The notes under the pieces were generated by a model. It did not search any database. It was given only the letters and a program-made list of their open reading frames with translations, and was not told the DNA's origin. A program made the translations under genes and the position numbers. A stretch of DNA of 64,000 nt from positions 87,725-151,724 of the forward strand of contig NZ_JAGPXX010000014.1 of assembly GCF_018070345.1 (NCBI RefSeq). Direction: 5' to 3'. This document shows, piece after piece, positions 37,343-45,255 of this stretch. Position 1 is the first letter of the stretch. The number at the start of each line of letters is the position of its first letter. Source of the stretch: Streptomyces sp. F63. Lineage in GTDB: Bacteria > Actinomycetota > Actinomycetes > Streptomycetales > Streptomycetaceae.

Positions 37343-38754
37343 CCTTCCTTCTCGTGCTGCTGGTGATCCTCGGTCTGCTCGGGGGCGTGCACTGGTACCT
37401 GTGGCGGCGGATCGTCCGCGATACGACGGTGCCGGGCGGTGCCGGGCGGCGGATCGGCACGGCGGCGGCCGTGCTGCTGCCTCTCACCACGTTCGCCGCG
37501 CTGGTGAGCGGCCGGGCCGGGGCGCCCTTCGCCGTGGAGCAGGCGCTGGCCTGGCCGGGGTATCTGTGGCTGGCCGCGGTGCTCTATCTGACGCTGGCCC
37601 TGCTGGTGGGCGAGGCGGTGCGGCCGCTGCTCCACCGTCTGCTCCGGTCCCGGGAGGACGCGGCCCGGCCCGGCGCGGGCACCTCCGGGCCGGCTGCCGG
37701 GGCCGCTGCCGGGGCCGCTGTCGGGGCCGCTTCCGAGCCTCCTCCGGAGGCGGTCTCCGTCGCGGCTCGGGCCGGGGCGGCGGAGCCCGTCGGCCCAGCC
37801 GGTTCCGGTGGTCCCGCCGGCCCGGCGCCGCGGGCCGCCCGGTCCGGAGTCGTCCCGGCGGCGGAGGGCCGGCCCGGGCCGGAGGGTCCCGCCGCTCCCG
37901 CTCCGCCGGCTCCGCATGCGCCCAGCCGCAGGCTGTTCGTGGCCCGCACGGTGGCCGCCGCCGCCTCGGCGGCCGCGCTGGGGACGGTCGGCTACGGCAC
38001 CCTGGACGTGCTGAACGGCCCGTCGGTCAAGCGGATCACGGTCCCGCTGGCCAAGCTGCCGCGCTCCGCGCACGGTTACCGGATAGCCGTGGTCAGCGAC
38101 ATCCACATCGGGCCGGTCCTCGGCCGTGCGCACACCCGGCGGATCGTGGAGGCGATCAACCGGACGCGGCCGGACCTGGTGGCGGTCGTCGGGGATCTCG
38201 TCGACGGGGATGTCGCCGACCTGGGCCGGGCGGCCGAGCCGCTGGCCGGTCTCCGGTCCCGGGACGGCTCGTTCTTCGTCACCGGCAACCACGAGTACTT
38301 CTCGGGGGCGGCCCAGTGGGTGGACTTCGTCCGCGATCTGGGGGTGCATCCGCTGGAGAACGCCCGGGTCGAACTGCCGGGCTTCGATCTCGCGGGGGTC
38401 AACGACCCGGCGGCGGAGCGCGAGGGCACGGCGGGGGAGGGGCCCGACTTCGGCCGGGCGCTCGGCGACCGGGATCCGGCGCGGGCCTCGGTGCTGCTCG
38501 CACACCAGCCGGTGGTGATCCACGAGGCCGTGGAGCACGGTGTCGGTCTTCAGCTCTCCGGGCACACCCACGGCGGTCAGTTGTGGCCGGGGGAGTATCT
38601 GGCCGCACTCGCCAATCCGACGGTCGCGGGGCTGGAACGCTACGGCGACACCCAGTTGTATGTGACGCGCGGGGCGGGTGCGTGGGGTCCGCCGGTGCGG
38701 GTGGGGGCCGAATCCGACATCACTGTGGTCACTCTGGCCTCCCCCGCCGCCTGA
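37339..38754 (+). CDS. Membrane-anchored metallophosphoesterase (YkuE/YaeI-like)
   Basis: The 471-residue protein has three or four N-terminal helices within the first 95 residues, a Gly/Pro/Ala linker to about 195, another hydrophobic stretch, and a calcineurin-type phosphoesterase domain: VVSDIHIGPV (Asp254, His256), VVGDLVDGD, TGNHEYFSG (315-322) and SGHTHGGQLWPG (His409, His411). All metal ligands are present. Relatives cleave phosphodiester lipids such as UDP-diacylglucosamine-type substrates; the substrate here is unknown. It is translationally coupled to the small membrane protein upstream. Confidence 0.9.
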   Translation: MTFLLVLLVILGLLGGVHWYLWRRIVRDTTVPGGAGRRIGTAAAVLLPLTTFAALVSGRAGAPFAVEQALAWPGYLWLAAVLYLTLALLVGEAVRPLLHRLLRSREDAARPGAGTSGPAAGAAAGAAVGAASEPPPEAVSVAARAGAAEPVGPAGSGGPAGPAPRAARSGVVPAAEGRPGPEGPAAPAPPAPHAPSRRLFVARTVAAAASAAALGTVGYGTLDVLNGPSVKRITVPLAKLPRSAHGYRIAVVSDIHIGPVLGRAHTRRIVEAINRTRPDLVAVVGDLVDGDVADLGRAAEPLAGLRSRDGSFFVTGNHEYFSGAAQWVDFVRDLGVHPLENARVELPGFDLAGVNDPAAEREGTAGEGPDFGRALGDRDPARASVLLAHQPVVIHEAVEHGVGLQLSGHTHGGQLWPGEYLAALANPTVAGLERYGDTQLYVTRGAGAWGPPVRVGAESDITVVTLASPAA

Positions 38755-38766
38755 CGGAGCCCTCGT

Positions 38767-38824
38767 TGATCGAATCGGACCGTCAATGATCGAAATTGAT
38801 CAAAAATGACTATCGGGTTTGATC
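38767..38824 (+). promoter_or_regulatory. TGATC cluster upstream of family 5 binding protein
   Basis: TGATC occurs at 38767, 38787, 38797 and 38820. The middle two form a perfect palindrome, TGATC-N6-GATCA, at 38787-38802. The region is far more A/T-rich than its surroundings and lies 150-200 bp before the gene, which suggests an operator with a promoter. Confidence 0.5.
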
Positions 38825-38969
38825 TTTCCGTGCGGCCGCAAAATGCTTGGGCGCACACGGCTATGCGCTGACTGCGCCCTGTGTTTAAGTGATGCAGATC
38901 ACCGGTTGGGGGGCAGGGGCGCTCTGCGCCCTTCCGCTGGTGGAGCAGGTGTGCTGTGGGAGGGCTTCC

Positions 38970-40529
38970 GTGGAGTGGTTCCAGTTCCGGATCGTCGCGA
39001 TCATCGTCGTGATATCGGTGACCTTGGGCGTGATCGGCATCCGAGTGCTGGAGGCCTACGAGAAGGGCGGGAAACCGATCCTCGTGGGGACCACGGACAC
39101 GGTCTCCTCCCTCGACCCCGCCGGCGCCTACGACGCCGGGTCCTGGGCGGTCTACTCCAACCTCTACCAGTCCCTGCTGACCTTCGAGCGCGGCAAGGAG
39201 CAGCCCGTCCCCGACGCCGCCCGCAGCTGCGAGTTCACCGGCGCCGACCTGCTGCAGTACACCTGCGAGCTCCGCTCCGACCTGGAGTTCGCCAACGGCA
39301 ACAAGCTGACGGCCGAAGCGGTCAAGTTCTCCTTCGACCGCATACGCCGCATCAGGAGCCCGCAGGGCCCCATGCCGCTGCTGGAAACCCTGGGTTCCGT
39401 GAAGGTCCGTGACAACACCGTCACCTTCTTCCTCAAGACCCCCGACGCCACCTTCCCGTTCAAGATCGCGACAGGCGCCGGGTCCATCGTCGACCCGGCC
39501 ACCTACGAGAAGGACCGGCTGCGCCGGGACGGCGACGCCAACGGCTCCGGCCCGTACCGCATCGAGGCCTACTCCGAGGGCCGGGAGGCCCGCCTGGTGC
39601 CCAACACCGGCTACCGGGGAGCCCTCGCGGCCCTCGGCAACCGGGTCACCATCCGCTACTACGAGAGCCCCGGCGACCTCGAGAAGGCCTGGAAGAAGCG
39701 GGAGATCGACGTCGTCGGGCGCGGGCTGCCGCCGAAGGCCCTGACCTCCGTGGTCGAGTCCACGGCCCGCAACGTCAACGTGGAGGAGAACACCGCGTAC
39801 GCCACCCGCTCGCTGGTGTTCAACCTCCGCGAGAACGCCCCGCTGAGCGAACCCGCCGTACGGCAGGCCGTGGCCGCCGTCATCGACCGGCAGGCCCTGG
39901 CGCGGGATGTCCACGACCGCACCGTCACACCGCTGTACTCGCTCATCCCGACCGGGGTCAACGGCCACACCACCTCGTACTTCGAGAACGACCCCCGGCC
40001 CGACCCGGACAAGGCGCGCCGGCTGCTGGAGGACGCGGGCATCGAGACCCCGGTGAGCTTCCGCATCGCCTACTCCCAGGGCGCCGCCACGGACGCCGAG
40101 GCCGAGCTGCTCCGCCAGCAACTGGAGGACACCGGGCTTTTCGACGTCAAGGTCACGCGGCACGAATGGACCCAGTTCCAGAAGGGCTTCGCCGCGGGCA
40201 AGTACGACGCCTACTGCATCGGCTGGTTCGCCGACTTCCCCGACCCGGAGACCTTCGTGACGCCGGTCGTCGGCTCCGGCTCCGCCTACCACAACGCCTA
40301 CCGCGACAGCCGTGTCGACCGGCTCATCCGCGCCACCCAGCGCACCGCCGACCGCCGCGCGGCCGCCCGCGACTTCGCGTCGATCCAGGACATCGTCGCC
40401 GAGGACGTGCCGCTGATCCCGCTCTGGGAGCGGAAGGACTACGTGCTCAGCACGGACGGCATCGCCGGCTACCAGTACCTGTCGGACGGCAGCGGGGCCT
40501 GGCGGCTCTGGGAGCTGAGCAGGATCTGA
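38970..40529 (+). CDS. Family 5 ABC substrate-binding protein with N-terminal membrane anchor
   Basis: The 519-residue protein is an oligopeptide/dipeptide-type binding protein: SSLDPAGAYDAGSWAVYSNLYQSLLTFERG, then DLEFANGNKLTAEAVKFSFDRI, GSGPYRIEAY and AVAAVIDRQALARDVHD. It lacks a lipobox; instead a helix at about residues 7-24 (VAIIVVISVTLGVIGIRVL) probably anchors it. GTG at 38970 follows GGGAGG with 7-bp spacing. No permease or ATPase genes are next to it, so it is an orphan binding protein that may work with a transporter encoded elsewhere or act as a sensor or chaperone. A strong bidirectional hairpin follows. Confidence 0.88.
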   Translation: MEWFQFRIVAIIVVISVTLGVIGIRVLEAYEKGGKPILVGTTDTVSSLDPAGAYDAGSWAVYSNLYQSLLTFERGKEQPVPDAARSCEFTGADLLQYTCELRSDLEFANGNKLTAEAVKFSFDRIRRIRSPQGPMPLLETLGSVKVRDNTVTFFLKTPDATFPFKIATGAGSIVDPATYEKDRLRRDGDANGSGPYRIEAYSEGREARLVPNTGYRGALAALGNRVTIRYYESPGDLEKAWKKREIDVVGRGLPPKALTSVVESTARNVNVEENTAYATRSLVFNLRENAPLSEPAVRQAVAAVIDRQALARDVHDRTVTPLYSLIPTGVNGHTTSYFENDPRPDPDKARRLLEDAGIETPVSFRIAYSQGAATDAEAELLRQQLEDTGLFDVKVTRHEWTQFQKGFAAGKYDAYCIGWFADFPDPETFVTPVVGSGSAYHNAYRDSRVDRLIRATQRTADRRAAARDFASIQDIVAEDVPLIPLWERKDYVLSTDGIAGYQYLSDGSGAWRLWELSRI

Positions 40530-40563
40530 GCAGGATCTGAACCCGGCGCCGGGCCCCGCACGC

Positions 40564-40610
40564 CACCGGGCCCGGTCCGTACGTCTCGCACGTACGGACC
40601 GGGCCCGGTG
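40564..40610. terminator. Bidirectional terminator between binding protein and sdhB
   Basis: A perfect 21-bp stem (40564-40584 with 40590-40610) with a 5-nt loop lies between convergent genes. Confidence 0.92.
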
Positions 40611-40657
40611 TGGCGTCCGGCGCGTGCCGGGGCCGCCCGGGGAGCCGGGCGGCCGGG

Positions 40658-40713
40658 ACGGCTCAGAAGCGGCGCGTGATCAGCGACGGCTCAGAAGCGG
40701 CGCGTGATCAGCG
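40658..40713. repeat. 28-bp tandem duplication over the sdhB stop codon
   Basis: The same 28 bases occur at 40658-40685 and 40686-40713 without a mismatch. The inner copy encodes the last residues of SdhB (LITRRF) and its stop; the outer copy repeats that sequence after the stop and is not translated. Confidence 0.95.
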
Positions 40714-41464
40714 CCCGCTTGACCTCCTGGATGGCCTTCGTGATCTCGATGCCGCGCGGGCAGGCCTCGGTGCAGTTGAAGGTGGTGCGGCAGCGCCAGA
40801 CGCCCTCCTTGGAGTTGAGGATCTCCAGCCGCTGCTCACCGCCCTCGTCCCGCGAGTCGAAGATGAAGCGGTGCGCGCCCACGATCGCCTGCGGGCCGAA
40901 GTACTGCCCGTCGTTCCAGAACACCGGGCAGGAGGACGTGCACGCGGCGCACAGGATGCACTTGGTGGTGTCGTCGAACCGCTCGCGGTCCTCGGCGCTC
41001 TGCAGCCGCTCACGCGTCGGCTCGTTCCCCTTGGTGATGAGGAACGGCATGACGTCGCGGTACGCCTGGAAGAACGGCTCCATGTCGACCACGAGGTCCT
41101 TCAGGACCGTCATGCCCTTGATGGGCTCGACCGTGATCGGCTTCTCCGGGTTCATGTCCTTGATCAGCGTCTTGCACGCCAGCCGGTTGCGGCCGTTGAT
41201 GCGCATCGCGTCCGAGCCGCAGATGCCGTGCGCGCAGGAGCGCCGGAAGGTCAGCGTCCCGTCCAGCTCCCACTTGATCTTGTGGAGGGCGTCGAGCACC
41301 CGCTCCTTCGGGTCGATCTCGAACCGGAAGTCCTCCCAGTTCGCCTCGGCCGACACCTCCGGGTTGAACCGGCGGATCCGGAAGGTGACCGTGATCAGAT
41401 CCGCGGCCGTGGCGGAGGCCGGCGCGTCCTGGGGCTCGTGCTTGTCGAGCGTTGCGGTGCTCAT
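40691..41464 (-). CDS. sdhB: Succinate dehydrogenase iron-sulfur subunit
   Basis: SdhB passes electrons from the flavin subunit to quinone. The 257-residue protein has the 2Fe-2S ligands in RSCAHGICGSDAMRINGRNR, the 4Fe-4S motif CILCAACTSSCPVF and the 3Fe-4S motif CRTTFNCTEACPRGIEI. It is the last gene of sdhCDAB, overlapping the sdhA stop by 1 bp. A 28-bp duplication begins inside its last codons. Everything expected for a functional subunit is present. Confidence 0.97.
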   Translation of the reverse strand: MSTATLDKHEPQDAPASATAADLITVTFRIRRFNPEVSAEANWEDFRFEIDPKERVLDALHKIKWELDGTLTFRRSCAHGICGSDAMRINGRNRLACKTLIKDMNPEKPITVEPIKGMTVLKDLVVDMEPFFQAYRDVMPFLITKGNEPTRERLQSAEDRERFDDTTKCILCAACTSSCPVFWNDGQYFGPQAIVGAHRFIFDSRDEGGEQRLEILNSKEGVWRCRTTFNCTEACPRGIEITKAIQEVKRALITRRF

Positions 41465-43218
41465 CAGTACTTACGCTCCATCGGCTGGTAGCGGGTCGTG
41501 ACGACCGGCTTGTAGTCGAGCCGGACCGACTCGGTGCCGTCCTCGCCCACCTCGCGGTACGCCATGGTGTGCCGCATGAAGTTGACGTCGTCGCGGTTGG
41601 GGAAGTCCTCGCGGTAGTGGCCGCCGCGGGACTCCTTGCGGGCCAGCGCGGACACGGCCGTCACCTCGGCCAGGTCGAGCAGGTTGCCCAGCTCCAGGGC
41701 CTCCAGCAGATCGGTGTTGAACCGCTTGCCCTTGTCCTGCACGGACACGTTGAGGTAGCGCTCGCGCAGGGCGCCGATCTCCTCGACCGCCGTCTTCAGC
41801 GTCTGCTCGGTGCGGAACACCATGACGTTGGTGTCCATGGTCTCCTGCAGCGCCTTGCGGATCTCGGTGACCCGCTCGGTGCCGGTGGCGCTCCGCATCC
41901 GCTCCACCTGGCCCACGACCTGGGCGGCCGGGTCCTCGGGCAGCTCGACGAAGTCGTGCTCCGCGGCGTACTCGGCGGCGGCGATGCCCGCCCGGCGCCC
42001 GAACACGTTGATGTCGAGCAGCGAGTTGGTGCCCAGCCGGTTGGCGCCGTGCACGGAGACGCAGGCGACCTCGCCGGCCGCGTACAGGCCCGGCACGACG
42101 GTGGTGTTGTCCGCCAGCACCTCGCCCTGGACGTTGGTCGGGATGCCGCCCATCGCGTAGTGCGCGGTCGGCTGGATCGGAATCGGGTCCGTGTAGGGCT
42201 CGATGCCGAGGTACGTCCGCGCGAACTCGGTGATGTCGGGCAGCTTGGCGTCCAGCTGCTCCGGCGGCAGGTGCGTCAGGTCCAGGTAGACGTGGTCGCC
42301 CTCGGGGCCGCAGCCGCGTCCCTCGCGGATCTCGGTGTAGATCGAGCGGGAGACGACGTCGCGCGAGGCCAGGTCCTTCATGACGGGCGCGTACTTCTCC
42401 ATGAAGCGCTCGCCGTCCTTGTTGCGGAGGATGCCGCCCTCGCCGCGGGCGCCCTCGGTGAGCAGGATGCCCATCCGCCAGATGCCCGTCGGGTGGAACT
42501 GGAAGAACTCCATGTCCTCCAGCGGCAGTCCGCGGCGGAACGCGGCGGCCTGGCCGTCACCGGTGAGGGTGTGCGCGTTGGAGGTCACCTTGAAGAACTT
42601 GCCGGTGCCGCCGGAGGCGAAGATCACGGCCTTCGCCCGGAAGACGTGGATCTCGCCGGTGGCCAGCTCGTAGGCGACGACGCCCGCGGTCCGCTTGACC
42701 CCGTCCGTCTCGGTGAGGAGGAGATCCAGGACGTAGAACTCGTTGAAGAACTCCACGCCCTCCTTGACGCAGTTCTGGTACAGCGTCTGGAGGATCATGT
42801 GACCGGTGCGGTCCGCGGCGTAGCAGGACCGGCGGACCGGCGCCTCGCCGTGGTTGCGGCTGTGGCCGCCGAAGCGGCGCTGGTCGATGGTGCCGCCCGG
42901 CGTCCGGTTGAACGGCAGGCCCATCTTCTCCAGGTCGAGGACCGCGTCGATGGCCTCCTTCGCCAGGATCTCGGCGGCGTCCTGGTCGACCAGGTAGTCA
43001 CCGCCCTTGATCGTGTCGAAGGTATGCCACTCCCAGTTGTCCTCCTCGACGTTCGCGAGGGCGGCGGCCATGCCGCCCTGGGCGGCGCCGGTGTGGGAGC
43101 GGGTCGGGTACAGCTTCGTCAGGACCGCGGTCCGGCTGCGCTTGGTCGACTCGATGGCCGCGCGCATGCCCGCGCCGCCGGCGCCGACGATGACGGTGTC
43201 GTACTTGTGGATCTTCAT
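41464..43218 (-). CDS. sdhA: Succinate dehydrogenase flavoprotein subunit
   Basis: The 584-residue flavoprotein oxidises succinate to fumarate. It has the FAD fold YDTVIVGAGGAGMRAAIES (residues 5-23), the covalent FAD histidine in TRSHTGAAQGGMAAAL, and the active-site regions HFMGGIPT-like HYAMGGIPTNVQGEV, and GEVACVSVHGANRLGTNSLL. Length matches bacterial SdhA. sdhD lies 19 bp upstream and sdhB overlaps downstream. The enzyme is bound to the membrane through SdhC and SdhD. Confidence 0.97.
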   Translation of the reverse strand: MKIHKYDTVIVGAGGAGMRAAIESTKRSRTAVLTKLYPTRSHTGAAQGGMAAALANVEEDNWEWHTFDTIKGGDYLVDQDAAEILAKEAIDAVLDLEKMGLPFNRTPGGTIDQRRFGGHSRNHGEAPVRRSCYAADRTGHMILQTLYQNCVKEGVEFFNEFYVLDLLLTETDGVKRTAGVVAYELATGEIHVFRAKAVIFASGGTGKFFKVTSNAHTLTGDGQAAAFRRGLPLEDMEFFQFHPTGIWRMGILLTEGARGEGGILRNKDGERFMEKYAPVMKDLASRDVVSRSIYTEIREGRGCGPEGDHVYLDLTHLPPEQLDAKLPDITEFARTYLGIEPYTDPIPIQPTAHYAMGGIPTNVQGEVLADNTTVVPGLYAAGEVACVSVHGANRLGTNSLLDINVFGRRAGIAAAEYAAEHDFVELPEDPAAQVVGQVERMRSATGTERVTEIRKALQETMDTNVMVFRTEQTLKTAVEEIGALRERYLNVSVQDKGKRFNTDLLEALELGNLLDLAEVTAVSALARKESRGGHYREDFPNRDDVNFMRHTMAYREVGEDGTESVRLDYKPVVTTRYQPMERKY

Positions 43219-43237
43219 GGTCGCGTCAGCCCCGGCT

Positions 43238-43714
43238 CTAGCGGATGTTCGGGTCGAAGGTGAAGATCACCAGCGTGCCCAGCAGCACGGTGAACACCGT
43301 GGCGGTCCACAGCAGCATCTTCAGCCAGAAGCGCGTGGTGTCCCGCTCTGCGTAGTCATTGATGATCGTCCGCAGGCCGTTGGCGCCGTGCAGCATGGCC
43401 AGCCACAGCATGGTGAGATCCCAGACCTGCCAGAACGGCGAGGCCCAGCGGCCGGCGACGAACGCGAAGTTGATCTTCTGCACGCCGCCGTCCAGCACCA
43501 GCTGGAGGACGAGGTGGCCGATGACGAGGACGACCAGCACGATGCCGGACAGCCGCATGAACAGCCAGCCGTGCATCTCGAAGTTGGTCCGGGACGCCCG
43601 CGGGGTCTTCCCGGTGCGGGCCCGCGGCGGCTCGATGACCGGAGCCGGGTTCTCGGGGCCGACGCCGGCGCTGCTGCCGGTCAGTTCGACGGACGAGCTC
43701 TCAGTGGTTGCCAT
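43238..43714 (-). CDS. sdhD: Succinate dehydrogenase hydrophobic membrane anchor subunit
   Basis: The 158-residue protein has an N-terminal cytoplasmic stretch of about 45 residues and three helices (LSGIVLVVLVIGHLVLQLVL, WDLTMLWLAMLHGANGLR, and MLLWTATVFTVLLGTLVIF). HGANGLRTIINDY is the usual heme/quinone region. The start is at 43714, 5 bp after the sdhC stop. It anchors the SdhAB subunits. Confidence 0.93.
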   Translation of the reverse strand: MATTESSSVELTGSSAGVGPENPAPVIEPPRARTGKTPRASRTNFEMHGWLFMRLSGIVLVVLVIGHLVLQLVLDGGVQKINFAFVAGRWASPFWQVWDLTMLWLAMLHGANGLRTIINDYAERDTTRFWLKMLLWTATVFTVLLGTLVIFTFDPNIR

Positions 43715-43719
43715 GCTGC

Positions 43720-44100
43720 TCAGCTCCCGAAGACTTCGCTCGCGGCGTGGCCGAGGACGGGGTACAGCGCCCCGGCCATCAGCACGATCCAGATGGCCAT
43801 GACCGCCCAGAGCATCTGCCTCTGGTACCTGGTGCCCTTGGACCAGAAGTCCACCGCGACGACCCGCAGGCCGTTCAGCGCGTGGAAGAGGATGGCGGCC
43901 ACGAGGCCGTACTCCATCAGGGCGACGAGGGGAGTCTTGTAGGTCGCGACCACGTCGTCGTACGCCTCGGGGGAGACGCGGACGAGAGACGTGTCGAGCA
44001 CATGGACGAACAGGAAGAAGAAGATGAGGACGCCGGTGACTCGATGAGCCACCCAGCTCCACATGCCTTCCCGGCCGCGGTAAAGCGTTCCAGCCGGCAC
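43720..44100 (-). CDS. sdhC: Succinate dehydrogenase cytochrome b556 subunit
   Basis: The 126-residue protein starts MPAGTLYRGREGMWSWVAHRVTG and has three helices, with the heme ligand histidine likely in LFHALNGLRVVAVDFW. The GTG at 44100 has a perfect GGAGGG 7 bp upstream, and the resulting N-terminus matches other actinobacterial SdhC; longer frames upstream lack such a site. It is the first gene of sdhCDAB. Confidence 0.93.
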   Translation of the reverse strand: MPAGTLYRGREGMWSWVAHRVTGVLIFFFLFVHVLDTSLVRVSPEAYDDVVATYKTPLVALMEYGLVAAILFHALNGLRVVAVDFWSKGTRYQRQMLWAVMAIWIVLMAGALYPVLGHAASEVFGS

Positions 44101-44204
44101 GGACTTACCCTCCGGAAGCGGGACTGGGGCCTGCCGGCTCGGATGTCGGTATGGCCCGGCCGGGTACGGTCCACCGGCCCCGGCCATCGTAGCCACGCCG
44201 GAGC

Positions 44205-44238
44205 TGATCACTCCCCCGGGGGGCCTCAGGTGTGATCA
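44205..44238. promoter_or_regulatory. Inverted repeat in the sdhC promoter region
   Basis: TGATCAC (44205-44211) and GTGATCA (44232-44238) are perfect inverted copies with 20 bp between, which includes a C5G6 run. The pair lies about 105-140 bp upstream of the sdhC start and is a candidate operator. Confidence 0.4.
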
Positions 44239-44303
44239 AACAGGCACGTACGGGCTACCGCGCCGCCCGGGAGCGGGCCGGGCGGGCTCCGGCGGGCCGC
44301 CGG

Positions 44304-44936
44304 TCAGGCCATCAGCCGGGCGAGCCGGCCCCGGCTCAGCCGGCGCAGCTCCTCGGCCGCCACGACCCGCTCCTTCTCCGGCTCGTGGCCGAGGCGGGTG
44401 CGGAGGCCGGCCAGCACGTGGTCGAGCGACTCCGCCGGATCCACCCCGTCCAGGCAGATCACAAAGGCATGGCCGAAACGGCTCTCGTACGCGGCGTGGG
44501 CGGCCCGCAGCGCGGTGTGCGCCGCCAGGACGCCAGGCCGCCGGACCGGAACCCCACCGGGCTGCCCCCCGCCGCAGGCGTCGCGCGGGCCGGCCAGGGC
44601 GGGCTGCCGCTCCTCGCCCGAGCGGGCGCGCGGCAGCGGCAGCCCCGGCAGCCCCGGGGCGGACTCCCGGGCCAGGGCCTCGGCGAGATCGGCCGGGGTG
44701 AGGTCGTAGCTCGCCTCGTCGGCGGCCGCCAGCAGCGCCGCGGCATCCGGGTACGGCCGGTGGCCGGTGAGTCTGCGGGCCCAGCGGCGGCTGCCGCAGC
44801 ACGCGATCAGCGCTTCTTCCGCGGCGTCGGGCGGCTGGGCGTTGAAGTGATCGAGGCCGGAGACGGTGGACTCCTCTGGGAGCCCCCTGGCAGGGCCGGG
44901 GGAGGTGAAGTGCGAGATGACGGCACGTGCGCACAC
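44304..44936 (-). CDS. 2-oxo-4-hydroxy-4-carboxy-5-ureidoimidazoline decarboxylase
   Basis: OHCU decarboxylase makes (S)-allantoin in uric acid breakdown. The conserved part runs from FNAQPPDAAEEALIACCGSRRWARRLTGHRPYPD to AAHAAYESRFGHAFVICLDG and the LDHVLAGLRTRLGHEPEKER end. The HPxIG-type motif seen in many members is not evident; the middle has an Arg/Gly/Pro-rich insert instead. The start is uncertain. GTG at 44936 is in frame, but a well-placed AGAGGAG lies just before a GTC codon at 44864 that corresponds to the usual N-terminus. No other uric acid genes are adjacent. Confidence 0.78.
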   Translation of the reverse strand: MCARAVISHFTSPGPARGLPEESTVSGLDHFNAQPPDAAEEALIACCGSRRWARRLTGHRPYPDAAALLAAADEASYDLTPADLAEALARESAPGLPGLPLPRARSGEERQPALAGPRDACGGGQPGGVPVRRPGVLAAHTALRAAHAAYESRFGHAFVICLDGVDPAESLDHVLAGLRTRLGHEPEKERVVAAEELRRLSRGRLARLMA

Positions 44937-45255
44937 CCGCCCGGTGCGCCGGGTGGCGCGCGGGGTGGCGCGATGGGGCGAGGGGGTAACCGTAGCGGGC
45001 CATGATGGCCCCCATGCCACAGATGCGCGAATTTCACCCACCGGGAGAGGGTTTTTGACGGGGCGTTGATGGCTGCCCCGCCGAGCCGGTCACCCGCACC
45101 GCGCCGACCCCGCGTGACCTGTGCGTTCCTCGGATCCGCCGGCAGGCCCGCCCGGGAGATGTGCGGACCGTCCGGGCTCCCCGCGCGTGTGAGGGACGGG
45201 AAAGCACGTGCGGGGCCTTACCTTCGCGAGTGAACGAGGAGGTTGTCCCTTGCCC
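44937..45255. other. Divergent region between OHCU decarboxylase and GH20 genes
   Basis: No gene is seen. It should contain the promoter for the hexosaminidase gene on the plus strand; AGGAGG at 45237-45242 is its ribosome binding site. No clear palindromic operator was found. Confidence 0.5.
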
